A stretch of DNA of 64,000 bases from Geothrix sp. 21YS21S-2 (GTDB lineage: Bacteria; Acidobacteriota; Holophagae; Holophagales; Holophagaceae), in NCBI RefSeq assembly GCF_030846775.1, contig NZ_CP132910.1:4963001-5027000 (forward strand), in the 5' to 3' direction. A program made the translations under genes and the position numbers. The notes below the pieces were generated by a model. It did no database searches. It saw only the letters and a list, made by a program, of their open reading frames with translations, and was not told the origin of the DNA. This document shows positions 42,763 through 52,009 of the stretch, piece after piece. How positions within the stretch are numbered: the first letter of the stretch is position 1; each line of letters opens with the position of its first letter.

Positions 42763-45693
42763 TCAGGTCAGGACGTCGATGGCCCGCTGGAGGGCTTCGG
42801 AGGTGAAGGGCTTGGGAAGGCTCAGCACCTTCGGCCAGCGCGCCAGGGCCGCGGACAACTCCGCATCCACGAAACCGGTGGCGATGATCACCGGAATCCC
42901 CCGATCCAGGCCCATGATCCGGTCCAGCGTCTCGGCGCCGTTCATGCCCGGCATGTTGTAGTCCAGGATCACCAGGTCCACCTTCAGCCCGCCCGCGAGG
43001 AGCTCCAGGGCGTGGCTGCCCGTCGTGGCCGAATGGACCACATGGCCCTGGTTCGACAGGGCTGCGGGCACGGAGGACTGGATGAGTTCGTCATCGTCCA
43101 CCAGGAGCAGCTTCCGGGAGGCCCGCGTCGAGGCTCCACCCGGCGGAAGGGGCGCAGGGCCCCCCAGGGCCGCCTCAGGGGCCGGAGGAAATCTGAGGAC
43201 GACCCGGGTCCCCTTTCCAGGGACGCTCCAGATCGCCAGGTTGCCGCCGTGGGCCTTGAGCGTGCTGTAGACCATGGCCAGGCCCAGCCCCGTGCCCTTG
43301 CCAGCCGGCTTGGTGGTGAAGAAGGGTTCGGTGGCCCGGGCCAGGACCTCGGGCGCCATGCCCCTGCCCGTGTCCTCCACGGCCAGCTCGACGCCGTCCG
43401 GCGACCGGTGGGTGCGCAGGGTGATGGTCCCCCCCTCGGGCATGGCGTCCCTGGCATTGATACAGAGGTTCATGATCGCGCTGCCCAGCATCCCGGCCTC
43501 GCCGAGGATCCGGGGCAGTCCGTCCTCCAGGACCACCTGGATCTGCACTTTCTGGCGCAGGGTCCGAAGGAGGATGGCCTCCTCCTGGCGAACCAGCTCG
43601 TTCAGGTCCAGGGGCCGGGCGTCGGGCAGGTCCTTCCGCGAGAAATCCGTGAGGCTCTTCACGAGGCCCTTGCCCCGTTCCGTGGCCTGGATGATCGTGG
43701 CCAGGGCCTGGGCGCCGGCCTCGGGGAAGGAGAACCGGAGGGTTTCGGCGAGGCTGAGGATGGCGGTCAGCACGTTGTTCATGTCGTGGGCGACGCCCCC
43801 CGCCAGGGCGCCCAGGCTGTCGAGCTTCTGGGCATGCTGCAGCTCCAGTTCCATTCGGCGGTGTTCCGCTTCCATCTCCTTGCGCTCGGTCAGGTCGGTA
43901 TGCGTGCCGGTCATGCGCAGGGGGTGCCCCAGCCCGTCCCTCCGGGTCACCTTGCCCCGGGCCAGGACCCATTTCCACGCGCCGTCCTTCGTCCGGAGGC
44001 GCTGTTCCACCTGGAAGAGGTCCCGCTTCCCGCCCAGGTAGTTGGAGAGGGCCAGGTTGGTTTCGGGCAGGTCCTCCGGATGCACGAGCTCGTTCCAGAC
44101 GCGGGCGATTTGGGGCAGTTCCTCCTCCTGGTACCCGAGGATCTGGCAGCCCCGGGGGCTGAGGTAGACCTGCCCCGAGATCATGTCCACGTCCCAGATG
44201 CCGTCGCTGGCGCCTTCCAGGGCATTCCGGAGACGCTCCTCGTTCACCCGGAGCGCCTCCTCCGCCCGCACCCGCTGGGCCTCGCCCGCGATGTGGTCCA
44301 GGGCGAAGGAGACGTTGGCGGCGGCTTCGCACAGCAGGCCGATCTCAGGCTCTCCGAAGACGTTGAGTTCGGAGGAATAGACCATGAGGACGCCCCAGAT
44401 GGCCCCGCCCTGCCGGATGGGGAAGGCCGCCGCGGACCGGAACCCCCGGGCGGCCGCCGCGTCATGCCAGGGCAGATTCGCCGAGGTGCTCAGAAAATCA
44501 TTGGCGATGAAGTAGGTTCCATCCTTGATGGCATGGCCCGCCGGCCCTTCCGCCCAGTTGGAGGTGTCCGTGCGGATATCCAGCAACTCGGTGTAGCGGT
44601 CCGCATCCCCCTCCTCGCAGATGATCTCCACCCTCCGCTGCTCCGGGTCCTGGCGGCCGATCCAGGCCATCCTGAGCTGGCCGAATTCCACCAGCGCCTT
44701 GCAGATGCGCTTCAGGAGCTCATCCTGGGACCGCGACCGGATGATGGCCTGGTTCACCTGGCTGAGCGCCGAGTAGAGCTGGGCCATGCGCAGCAGCTTG
44801 CGGCCCGCGGTCTTCCGCCGCGCCACGTCCCGGCGGGTCAGCCAGAGGGCCCAGCCGATGGCGGCCGCGAGACCGATGCAGAGGACCAGGAGCAGCACCG
44901 TGCCGGCCCGGACGCGGTCCGGCGCCAGGCTTTCCGTGTACAGCGCAAGGCCGGGCGTGGGCAGGTCCACCTTCTGGCGGAGCCCCGGGCGGGGCGACAC
45001 GATGGAACTGGATTCCGCCAGGAGGTCGCCCCCGTCCCCCCGCAGCTCGAAGCGCAGCATCCGCGCCAGCGACGGAGGCAGGGCCACCCCCAGGAGCCGA
45101 TCCACGGAGACGACCCCGGCGATGAGACCGAGAAAGGCGTCCCCGCGATAGACCGGCACCCAGATCTCCAGGGACGGGTTCCCCTGGATGGCCGTGAAGG
45201 GGCGGGTGCGCTTCGGCCGCCTGCTCTCCCGGGCGGCCGTGGCGGCCTTCAAGGGTTCGGGCAGGGTCAGCTTCAGGCCCAGGATCTGGGCATTGGGCTC
45301 CCGCGGGGCCGCGTCCCGGATGGTGAGGGCCGCGTCCACGCGGGTCAGGTTGAGGAGCTCGGGATGGTTGGCCACGAAGCGGCTGGCGCGGAACTGGAAG
45401 GCCGCGTCTGTCAGGGAATCCCTGGACCACTCCGCCGCCAGCGCCTCCAGGTAGCTCTCGTCGTCCGACAGGATCCGCACGAGGCCCTGGCCCACCGCCT
45501 TCCCGCCGTCCTCCATCGCGGCCCGCTGGCGGCGCCCATCCTCCCCCTGGATCCGCCCGATCAGGAGGCTCGCCACCCCGACGAAGGCCACCGCCAGAAG
45601 GGATGGCAGCCCGAAGGTCCGCGCCCAGGACGGGGTCTCCCGGCGGTCCTCGAGCATCGGGGCGTTTTCGGGGCGCGTGGGGGTTCGCATCAT
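42763..45693 (-). CDS. Large hybrid sensor histidine kinase (TM, GAF, PAS, kinase, receiver)
   Basis: About 976 residues from the double ATG at 45693. Order: cytoplasmic start, TM (~29-46), extracytoplasmic sensing region (~47-280), second TM (LLLVLCIGLAAAIGWALWL), GAF domain (YSALSQVNQAIIRSR to about 480), PAS/PAC (NALEGASDGIWDVD, YLSPRGCQILGY), HisKA with His636 in GGVAHDMNN, HATPase (NLCINARDAMP, DTGRGM, FFTTKP, GKGTGLGLAMVY) and receiver with Asp911 in VILDYNMPG. Complete and probably active. Output partner not in view; it resembles the kinase at the left edge. Confidence 0.92.
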   Translation of the reverse strand: MMRTPTRPENAPMLEDRRETPSWARTFGLPSLLAVAFVGVASLLIGRIQGEDGRRQRAAMEDGGKAVGQGLVRILSDDESYLEALAAEWSRDSLTDAAFQFRASRFVANHPELLNLTRVDAALTIRDAAPREPNAQILGLKLTLPEPLKAATAARESRRPKRTRPFTAIQGNPSLEIWVPVYRGDAFLGLIAGVVSVDRLLGVALPPSLARMLRFELRGDGGDLLAESSSIVSPRPGLRQKVDLPTPGLALYTESLAPDRVRAGTVLLLVLCIGLAAAIGWALWLTRRDVARRKTAGRKLLRMAQLYSALSQVNQAIIRSRSQDELLKRICKALVEFGQLRMAWIGRQDPEQRRVEIICEEGDADRYTELLDIRTDTSNWAEGPAGHAIKDGTYFIANDFLSTSANLPWHDAAAARGFRSAAAFPIRQGGAIWGVLMVYSSELNVFGEPEIGLLCEAAANVSFALDHIAGEAQRVRAEEALRVNEERLRNALEGASDGIWDVDMISGQVYLSPRGCQILGYQEEELPQIARVWNELVHPEDLPETNLALSNYLGGKRDLFQVEQRLRTKDGAWKWVLARGKVTRRDGLGHPLRMTGTHTDLTERKEMEAEHRRMELELQHAQKLDSLGALAGGVAHDMNNVLTAILSLAETLRFSFPEAGAQALATIIQATERGKGLVKSLTDFSRKDLPDARPLDLNELVRQEEAILLRTLRQKVQIQVVLEDGLPRILGEAGMLGSAIMNLCINARDAMPEGGTITLRTHRSPDGVELAVEDTGRGMAPEVLARATEPFFTTKPAGKGTGLGLAMVYSTLKAHGGNLAIWSVPGKGTRVVLRFPPAPEAALGGPAPLPPGGASTRASRKLLLVDDDELIQSSVPAALSNQGHVVHSATTGSHALELLAGGLKVDLVILDYNMPGMNGAETLDRIMGLDRGIPVIIATGFVDAELSAALARWPKVLSLPKPFTSEALQRAIDVLT

Positions 45694-46019
45694 GGGGCCG
45701 CCTGCGCGAAAGGGAATGCCGCCAAGTTTCGCATGACAAGGACTAAAACGAGGTGGCAACCGGGCCGGGAGGCACTGTCAGGGTGCCGGTGATCGGAAGG
45801 CCAGGATGCTCCAGCTTACGCCAGGCCGATTCATGACCTCCCCCGTACGCTCCCTGCGAATGCGTGGGAGGCCGTGTCGCTCGGCCAGCCGTTCACCATC
45901 GGCGACCTTGCGGGAGGCCCGGGCGCGGTCCGAGGGATCGGGATGCGTCCGGACCCCGGACAGCATCACCAGGCCGAAAAGGACGAAAGCAGGAGTTGGA
46001 CAGCCGACCCAGGAACCTA
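45694..46019. other. Intergenic stretch, no gene supported
   Basis: 326 bp between the hybrid kinase start and the PepSY gene stop. Open frames here lack SD sites and family signatures. A weak inverted repeat GGCAC/GTGCC (45771-45787) is the only structure noted. It should contain the kinase promoter, but no convincing boxes were found. Confidence 0.4.
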
Positions 46020-47204
46020 TTACGTGGACAGGCTCCTGCGTCCCCGCAGCCTGCGCGCCCAGATCATCACGCCCGTGGCGCTGAACATCGCGATCGCCAG
46101 TCCCATCATGGACATGAGGATCCGCCCCGGCGTTCCCAGGAGGCGCCCGGAATGAAGCGGGAACATGGCCTGCATGAACAGGTCCCCGGCGCTTCCCGTG
46201 CCGGGAACGTCCGAACCCGCGGCTTCCCCGGTCCGGGAATCGAAGTAGAGCCAGGGATTGCCGAGGCCGCCGTCGCCGTGGCTGCGGTCCCGCTCGAAGA
46301 AGCCCACGCCCCATACGCCGAATTCCGTGGACAGGAACACGCCCCCGGCCGGGGCCGTCCACCCCCGGTTCCGGGCCTCGGCCCGGGCCAGATCGAGGAC
46401 CTGGGCCATGGGGATCCGGGGTTCCACGGGCCGGGCCGGACCCGCCATGGGGCGGTTCGCGAAGGGCGAAGGGCTGAGGTCCGAGAACCAGGAGACCACG
46501 GGGCGCATGACCTCCCGGTTCAGGTTCATCCCCACGGAGGTGACGGCCAGCATCAGCACCAGGGGCCACACCCACACGCCTCCGGACCGGTGCAGGTCGA
46601 AGACCAGGCGGAACCCGCCCTCCCGCCACCGGAACCTCAGGGACCGGGCCCAGGCCGCCGCTGCGGGAAACGAGATCGTGAGCGCGATGAAACTGTCGGC
46701 CACCCACGCCAGCGCGACGAGACCCATCAACCACACCCCCAGCTCGATCCCGCCCTTCTTCGGCAGGTGCATGCTGTAGTGCAGCTTGTACAGGAAGGGC
46801 AGGAGGTTCTCCCTGGACAGGGAGGCCCGGCCCCATTCCCGCCTTCCCTGGATCTCGCCCGTGGAGGGGTCCAGGGCCACCTGGTTGTAGCCGGGCTCGA
46901 AGGCTTTGCCGGTGCCCGGATCGATGCGGGGTGCCACGGAAACCATGAGCGTGTGGCCGGGTTCGATCTCCAGCGGGGCGAAGGTGACCCGGACGCGGGG
47001 GTCGGCCGACTCGACCCGCGCGATGAGTTCGGCCACGGGCTTCGGGGCTCCGGCCGTCCGCGCCCTGAACATGCCCGGATTGAGCCGGGCGTCCAGCTCG
47101 TGGTCCCAGGAGATCACCGCGCCGGTGATCCCGGCGAGGAAGAGGAAGGCCGCCGCGCCCAGTCCGAACCAGCGGTGAAGCTTCACGAGAATTCGACGGA
47201 GCAC
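46020..47204 (-). CDS. PepSY-associated membrane protein (siderophore/iron-reductase type)
   Basis: 394 residues. Opening LRRILVKLHRWFGLGAAAFL with a His in the first TM, then FLYKLHYSMHLPKKGG, and later a large extracytoplasmic loop and TM helices (VWVWPLVLMLAVTSVGMNLN, LMSMMGLAIAMFSATGVMIW). This is the PepSY_TM family often found behind TonB-dependent siderophore receptors, with conserved His suited to haem binding and periplasmic Fe(III) reduction. It follows the receptor gene by 13 nt, so one transcript. Confidence 0.88.
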   Translation of the reverse strand: MLRRILVKLHRWFGLGAAAFLFLAGITGAVISWDHELDARLNPGMFRARTAGAPKPVAELIARVESADPRVRVTFAPLEIEPGHTLMVSVAPRIDPGTGKAFEPGYNQVALDPSTGEIQGRREWGRASLSRENLLPFLYKLHYSMHLPKKGGIELGVWLMGLVALAWVADSFIALTISFPAAAAWARSLRFRWREGGFRLVFDLHRSGGVWVWPLVLMLAVTSVGMNLNREVMRPVVSWFSDLSPSPFANRPMAGPARPVEPRIPMAQVLDLARAEARNRGWTAPAGGVFLSTEFGVWGVGFFERDRSHGDGGLGNPWLYFDSRTGEAAGSDVPGTGSAGDLFMQAMFPLHSGRLLGTPGRILMSMMGLAIAMFSATGVMIWARRLRGRRSLST

Positions 47205-47217
47205 GGCGGCCTTCTCC

Positions 47218-49368
47218 CTAGAAGCGGTAGGTGACGCTGGTCAGGAGGTTGCGCCGGGGTCCGTACCATGCGTCGCCGCGGGTCAGGATCGTCGTGGCGT
47301 GGATCTTGTCCGTCAGGTTCGTGCCGTTGACGGCGAACCGCCAGTTGCCGGTGTCCAGGGCGAGCATCGCGTCCAGGAGGTTGGTGGCGGCCACTTCCGG
47401 GGCGGCCGGGTTCTGGAAGGCCGCCGTGCGGCGGAAGCCCAGGCCGGCGGACCAGCCCGTTCTCCCGGCGAAGGTGAAGCGCGCCCGGCCCCAAAGCGAG
47501 AGCTGGTTGGCGGGCACCGCCTCGAGCTGATCGTCCAGGTCGATGTGGTCGAAGTTCGCGACCAGTTCGAACGACTTCCCGATGCGGGTCTTGGCTTCCA
47601 GTTCGAAGCCGCGGTTCTTTGTCTGGCCCGCCTGGAGCATGTTGAGGGGCTGGACGGGATCGTTGACCTGGCGGTTCTTCTCCTTGAGGTCATAGAACGC
47701 GGCGTTCAGGGTCGTGGCGCCCGACGGGCTCTGGTACTTGAGGCCCACTTCCAGCTGTTCGCCCCTGAGGGGCCTGTAGCGCTGGCCGTAGAAGTTGGTG
47801 CCCGCGATGGGCTGGAAGGACTCGGCGTAGCTCACGTAGGGGGACCAGCCCCGGCCGGTCAGGTACATCAGGGCGGCCCGCAGGGTGGTGGCGTTGTCGC
47901 GGTCGGTGGGGGAGCCCTCGACCGCGTTGGTGACGTGGTCGTTCCGCACGCCGAGGAGGACGGACCAATGGGATGCGAACGTGATCTGGTCCTGGAGGTA
48001 GACCCCCGTCTGGCTGAGCGCCACGGCGGGGTTGGGCGTAAGCGCCGGGGCCGTGAAATTCCCGTAGACCGGAGCATAGAGGTCGAAGGTGGGGCTGAAG
48101 CCGTAGGCCGACGCGGCGTTCTCGGTGTAGTGGAGGTAGTCGACGCCGAAGAGGACGCGCTGCTCCACGGCGCCCCAGCTCAGCTTCCCCTCCAGGGACT
48201 GGTCCGCAACCAGGGCATGGCCGTCCCGCTTGTTCATCCAGATGGAGCGGCTGATGGTCCGCTGCTCGGGATCCAGGTAGGGGTTCAGGGGATCCGCGAA
48301 GTTGCTGGCGGGGTACAGGGTCTGGTAGCTCCCCTTGTTGGCGGCGTAGCGGACGTTCTGCCGCACCGTCCACGCGTCGGAGAAGCGGTGCTCGAACTGG
48401 TAGCCGAGGCTGGCCTGGCGCATGGTGTATTCGTCGAATCCGGGTTCGCTGACGAAGCGGCTGGTGGGAATCTGGCCGTTGGGATTGGGCAGCACGGTGC
48501 CGGACCAGGGCAGGAACGTGGCGGTGGAACCGGTCTCATCCTTCTGCCAGAGGCCGAGGATCACCAGGCTGGTGTCGGCGCTGGGGCGCCAGGCCACGGA
48601 GGGCGCGAAGACATAGCGGTTGTCCTGGACGTAATCCACCTGGGTGTCGCTCTTCCGGGCCAACCCAACCAGGCGATAGGACCAGCGGCCATCGTCGCTG
48701 ATGGCGCCCGTGATGTCGCCCTGGACCTGGCGCCGGTTGAAGCTGCCGAACTGGACCCCCACTTCGGCCTGGCGTTCCGCCTGGGGCCGTTTGCTCTGGA
48801 GATTGAGGACGCCGCCGGTGCTGCCCTGGCCATAGAGCACCGAGGAGGGCCCGCGGAGGACTTCCACGCGCTCCAGGGTGTACGGGTCCGGGCGGGTGTT
48901 GTTGTTGTAGCCGTAGATCTGGAGCAGGCCGTCCACGAACTGGATGGGCTCGCTGCCGCGCACCCGCACCCAGTCCCCGCGGCTGTCCACGCCGTAGGCG
49001 TTCGAGCGCACGCCGGAAGCGTAGTTGAGGACGTCGCCCAGGGACACGGAGGCCTGGTCCTCGATCTGCTCCCGGCTCACCACGGAAATGGCCTGGGGCG
49101 TTTCGGAAAGGGGCGTATCGGTCTTCGTGCCGGTCATGGAGCGGCGGGGCCGGTAGCCGGAAACGGGGGTCAGGGCCGTCTCCTTCCCGCCGGCAGCCTT
49201 CACCTTGATTTCCGGAAGGACGGTTTCGGCCGGAGGCTCGGGAGCCGGAGCGGGCTTGGTTTGCGCGACCAGCGGCGTCATGCACACCGCCAGGGCGAAG
49301 GTCAGCGGACCGAAGGCGGCGTGGGACCGGGAGGCCCGGGGGGGAAAGGGGGGGATGGAGGATGGCAT
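47218..49368 (-). CDS. TonB-dependent siderophore receptor
   Basis: 716 residues from ATG 49368 (AAAGGA upstream). Signal peptide ends near MTPLVAQ, then a Pro-rich spacer, a TonB-box-like start VLPEIKVKA, plug with DTPLSETPQAISVVSREQIE, VRVRGSEPIQFVDGLL and the plug-barrel motif VEVLRGPSSVLYGQGSTGGV. The barrel ends YGPRRNLLTSVTYRF with terminal Phe. It imports ferric siderophores (FhuE/FpvA-like) across the outer membrane. Forms an operon with the PepSY gene. Confidence 0.94.
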   Translation of the reverse strand: MPSSIPPFPPRASRSHAAFGPLTFALAVCMTPLVAQTKPAPAPEPPAETVLPEIKVKAAGGKETALTPVSGYRPRRSMTGTKTDTPLSETPQAISVVSREQIEDQASVSLGDVLNYASGVRSNAYGVDSRGDWVRVRGSEPIQFVDGLLQIYGYNNNTRPDPYTLERVEVLRGPSSVLYGQGSTGGVLNLQSKRPQAERQAEVGVQFGSFNRRQVQGDITGAISDDGRWSYRLVGLARKSDTQVDYVQDNRYVFAPSVAWRPSADTSLVILGLWQKDETGSTATFLPWSGTVLPNPNGQIPTSRFVSEPGFDEYTMRQASLGYQFEHRFSDAWTVRQNVRYAANKGSYQTLYPASNFADPLNPYLDPEQRTISRSIWMNKRDGHALVADQSLEGKLSWGAVEQRVLFGVDYLHYTENAASAYGFSPTFDLYAPVYGNFTAPALTPNPAVALSQTGVYLQDQITFASHWSVLLGVRNDHVTNAVEGSPTDRDNATTLRAALMYLTGRGWSPYVSYAESFQPIAGTNFYGQRYRPLRGEQLEVGLKYQSPSGATTLNAAFYDLKEKNRQVNDPVQPLNMLQAGQTKNRGFELEAKTRIGKSFELVANFDHIDLDDQLEAVPANQLSLWGRARFTFAGRTGWSAGLGFRRTAAFQNPAAPEVAATNLLDAMLALDTGNWRFAVNGTNLTDKIHATTILTRGDAWYGPRRNLLTSVTYRF

Positions 49369-49875
49369 GCGTGTCCTTTGGCAGAGGTTCCCTGGGCGGC
49401 CATGGGGCCGCCGGGATGGGGGAGGAAGGAGAGGCGGAAAAGCTGGGGAAGGGGGCAACGTCAGGGATTGCCCCCGGGATGCCGGGAGCCGTCGGGCAGG
49501 GTCGTGGTCATCAGGCGGGGAGGTTCCCTCGCCACTACCTCCTGTCGGCGCGAAAATCCTCCGATGGGACAAGGAAGGGGGTCATCGGACCGCCAGGCGC
49601 TCGGGGACCGCAGGACAAGAACGTCCAAGGGGCCAAGCAGGAGAACAAATGCATGAATGAAAGCATACTCTAACGAGATTGAGTCTCAATATGATTTGCG
49701 TCACAACTGCCCAGCAACCGGGCAAGCTTCGGCCTGGATTCCGGAAATTCGAAGGTTTGCTCCCCACCCCGGCGCATCGTCCACGGCGTCCCCCTGTTGG
49801 CCATCCACGTGGCCGGGACTTCAATCGGAAACGTGAGGAATGGGCGAGCCTCTGGCTGCGCGCGGCCCTCCCGCC
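49369..49875 (-). promoter_or_regulatory. Intergenic region with Fur-like palindrome and long receptor leader
   Basis: ATTGAG-T-CTCAAT (49678-49690) is a perfect 6-1-6 palindrome of Fur-box form. On the minus strand its TTGAGA can serve as -35, 16 nt before TATGCT as -10, giving a transcript with an ~290-nt leader to the receptor ATG. I see no other gene in this 507-bp region, and no riboswitch consensus in the leader. Confidence 0.4.
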
Positions 49876-50145
49876 TCAGGCGGCCACGATGCTCGCCCAG
49901 GCCTGGAAATCCTTGGCGGGCATCGGCATCTTGAGTTCGAAGTCGATGCCCATGGGGCGGGATCCTTCGTGGCGCAGATATTTCAGCTCGCCCAGGAACA
50001 GGTAGGGCTGGTCCTGGGTTTCCCGGACGAAGAGGATCGCCCGGTTCCCTCCCAGGCCAAGGGTCTGGTACCGGAGCCCCGTGGCGCTCCCCTCCGGGGT
50101 TCCGCTCTGGCTCTTCCAGTGGAACAGGGATGGCGACAGGAACCG
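49876..50145 (-). pseudogene. C-terminal remnant of a DUF3427 helicase-family protein
   Basis: Read on the minus strand, about 90 codons end at a TGA (49876-49878). Segments SPSLFHWKSQSGTPEGSATG, AILFVRETQDQPYLFLGEL and YLRHEGSRPMGIDFEL match DUF3427, the C-terminal domain of some DEAD/DEAH helicase-nuclease proteins in defence islands. No helicase part is present upstream; at 50146 the sequence becomes BrxC-like on the other strand. A relic left by recombination. Confidence 0.65.
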
Positions 50146-50445
50146 GTCATCGTGACCGCCCAGGAGGACATGACCAACGTCGTGGGCGAGATGACCAAGC
50201 AGCAGGGCAACGACTTTTCGAAGATCCAGGATCGCTTCAAGAACCGTCTAAAGCTGACCTCCCAGGATGTGGCCGAGGTCATTCAACGGCGCCTCTTGAC
50301 GAAAAACGATGTTGGCATCGAGCAACTCACGACCATCTACCACGCTCAGTCCAATAACTTTAAAACGCTCTTTGATTTTGGCGACGGCTCCCAGACCTAC
50401 AAGAACTTCAGGGATCGGGATCATTTCATCCACAGCTATCCCTTC
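50146..50445 (+). pseudogene. Internal fragment of BREX protein BrxC
   Basis: About 100 codons without start: VIVTAQEDMTNVVGEM, KQQGNDFSKIQDRFKNRLKL, FKTLFDFGDGSQTYKNF and RDRDHFIHSYPF. In full-length BrxC (a large P-loop ATPase of BREX phage defence, ~1100-1200 residues) this stretch is internal. It begins at the junction with the DUF3427 relic and ends at a second junction at ~50446. The rest of BREX (BrxA/B, PglX, PglZ, BrxL) is absent. Confidence 0.7.
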
Positions 50446-50709
50446 AAGCTGCACCGCCGCTTCCTCCTGCTGGACGAGCCCGACTGCTGGCTGAGGCCAG
50501 ACCTCGTGCCGCTCCTGGTGAAGATCGTCCACGACGCAGGCCGCGCGCTCGGTTTCCAAGTCCTGCTGATCAGCCATCACGACATTGCCACGGTGCGGAA
50601 GTACGCCGATCGCATCTATGTCTTCCGTCCCGAAGGCGCAAGCGGCGTGCAGGTGATCCGGGAAGAGGCGGGGACGGACTTTGAAAAGGCGGCAAACCCT
50701 GCGTCTTAG
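50446..50709 (+). pseudogene. C-terminal ATPase remnant (SMC/ABC-like) fused behind BrxC fragment
   Basis: In frame with the BrxC piece: RRFLLLDEPDCWLRPDLVPL (Walker B LLLDEPD), FQVLLISHHDIATVRKYADR (H-loop), IYVFRPEG, and a natural-looking stop. This is the C-terminal lobe of an AAA/SMC-like ATPase. It lacks its Walker A half, so the open frame of 49840-50709 is an accidental chimera rather than a working protein. Confidence 0.6.
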
Positions 50710-51040
50710 GATGCTCCTCGAGTCGAGATTGGCTCCTAGTCATAAGCAAGAGGGCATTGGCCGCGATCGTCCGGTTTGACCGCCCACGCTGCCCGTCTCG
50801 CCTGTCTGGGCGACCCATTGATTGTGAGGGACGCTCGGGGCGATCGCGGGGGAATGTGTCGATCAGGCTCAGACCGGATTCGAGCAATTGTGATCCGAAC
50901 CCGATCTGTGTCGCCAGGAACGCTTGAGAAGTCTCCTCGCAGAGCCTTCTGCTGGTTGCCAGCCAGCCAAAGGCTTTATGGGGTATCCACTTCCTATTCA
51001 AGGCCGCCCCGATTGCTTCGAGGGCTTTCGAGAACCAACT
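50710..51040. other. Non-coding stretch between defence relics and AbiE
   Basis: 331 bp. Open frames on both strands lack SD sites and recognisable domains; it is probably decayed DNA of the same island. The AbiE promoter lies at its right border. Confidence 0.4.
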
Positions 51041-51083
51041 CCGATTTCATTGGCTATTTTTCTAATTTAGCCGATACTTTCGG
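51041..51083 (+). promoter_or_regulatory. Candidate AbiEi operator repeats
   Basis: CCGAT recurs at 51041 and 51071 (30 bp apart), each followed after a few bases by YGG, and GGCTA/TAGCC (51052-51056, 51068-51072) form an inverted repeat, in an AT-rich patch directly before the antitoxin start. AbiEi antitoxins are known to autorepress by binding repeats upstream of their own gene. Confidence 0.4.
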
Positions 51084-51084
51084 A

Positions 51085-51693
51085 GTGACCATTCAACCCA
51101 CGAAGACTTCACAGATCATGGCCCTGATCAAGGTGAAGGGGGTCCTCCGCCCGCGAGACCTTACCGAACTCGGCATTCACCCTAGAAACCTCTCGCTCCT
51201 CCATCAGCAAGGGGTCCTGGAACGCACAGGGCGTGGGCTGTACACGCTGGCGAATGGGGACTGGACGGAACATCACAGCCTCGCGGAAGTCGCAAAGCGG
51301 GTCCCTGGGTGCGTCATCGGCCTAGCGTCAGCACTGCGCTACCACGAACTGACCGATGAAATGCCCCACCAGGTTTGGGTGTTCATCAGCCGGAAGGCTT
51401 GGAAGCCCAAGGTCGACTACCCTTCGCTCGCCATTTTCCGCTGCGAACCCGAGCGCCTCTTCAATAACACCCTCCAGGTCCTGATCGAGGGCACCGAGGT
51501 TCGAATCACCGATGTCCCCCGCACCATCACGGATTGCTTTCGCCATCGAAGATCCATCGGGATAGACGTCGCCATCCTCGCCCTCAAGGAAGCCCTCCAG
51601 CGTCGACTATGCACACCAGCCGAACTTGCACTGGTGGCCAAAAAACATCGAGCCTGGAACACCATGCGCCCATACCTGGAGGCCCTTCTGTGA
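51085..51693 (+). CDS. abiEi: Type IV antitoxin, AbiEi family
   Basis: 202 residues from GTG 51085, giving the usual family N-terminus; ATG 51118 is an alternative. Winged-helix part: KVKGVLRPRDLTELGIHPRN, LLHQQGVLERTGRGLYTL; AbiEi body: CVIGLASALRYHELTDEMPH, ITDVPRTITDCFRHR, IDVAILALKEALQRR. AbiEi represses its own promoter and counters the AbiEii nucleotidyltransferase toxin. Its TGA overlaps the toxin's GTG start by 4 bp (GTGA). Intact, while its toxin gene is interrupted. Confidence 0.88.
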   Translation: MTIQPTKTSQIMALIKVKGVLRPRDLTELGIHPRNLSLLHQQGVLERTGRGLYTLANGDWTEHHSLAEVAKRVPGCVIGLASALRYHELTDEMPHQVWVFISRKAWKPKVDYPSLAIFRCEPERLFNNTLQVLIEGTEVRITDVPRTITDCFRHRRSIGIDVAILALKEALQRRLCTPAELALVAKKHRAWNTMRPYLEALL

Positions 51694-51716
51694 ATCCCGA
51701 GCCAAAGAAGGATCTC
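51690..51716 (+). pseudogene. abiEii: First nine codons of the AbiEii toxin gene, cut off by IS21
   Basis: GTG 51690 begins MNPEPKKDL, the normal start of AbiEii toxins, coupled to the antitoxin stop. The frame is then broken at 51717 by the IS21 element. The rest continues at 54705 (PASVRARLLNLAKQRG) in the same frame once the element and one ATCTC copy are removed. The original protein would be about 287 residues. Confidence 0.85.
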
Positions 51717-51743
51717 TGCCCGACGTCAACGCCAATTCCCCAT

Positions 51744-52009
51744 CGACGACAATTACAATTCCCCATCGAGGGGCCGCTGCGTAGCAGCCGGCTTACCAAG
51801 TTTTTAGGAGCGTGGACTTGGGATTTCGGTCGGGTCCTTACGTGAGGCAACGGTGTGCCCGCGGTCGGATACCGGATGAGGGAAAAACCGACCCGACGAC
51901 AATTACAATTCCCCATCGCCAGGGCGCGGCGGAGCCGCTGGCTTACCTGTTCTTCCCTGACATCGCCATAGACACGGGTGGTAAAAGCAGACCCGACGAC
52001 AATTACAAA
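51744..52009. repeat. IS21 subterminal repeats (three copies)
   Basis: CGACGACAATTACAA occurs at 51744-51758, 51894-51908 and 51993-52007, the first two followed by TTCCCCATCG. A related copy (GACAATTACA, TTCCCCATCG) is in the other end near 54640-54670, inverted. IS21 elements carry multiple end repeats bound by IstA. The intervening 52010-52225 has no gene. Confidence 0.8.

Noticed and set aside
45778-46836. 352-residue minus-strand ORF
   Set aside because: Frame shadow of the PepSY membrane protein gene, low-complexity Gly/Arg.
49369-49680. Cobalamin-type riboswitch in the receptor leader
   Set aside because: GAGGGAA and CTGCCC-like words occur, but the conserved B12-box order (GGGAA...GCCACTG...) is not met.
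49840-50709. 289-residue ORF as an intact gene
   Set aside because: Its first third is antisense to the DUF3427 relic and the rest is a BrxC/ATPase splice; no SD or coherent family.
50570-51001. 143-residue minus-strand ORF before abiEi
   Set aside because: Overlaps the ATPase relic end, basic composition, no family hallmark or SD.
51744-52009. CRISPR-like array
   Set aside because: Only three copies, unequal spacing (150 and 99 bp), and they match the IS21 end repeat.
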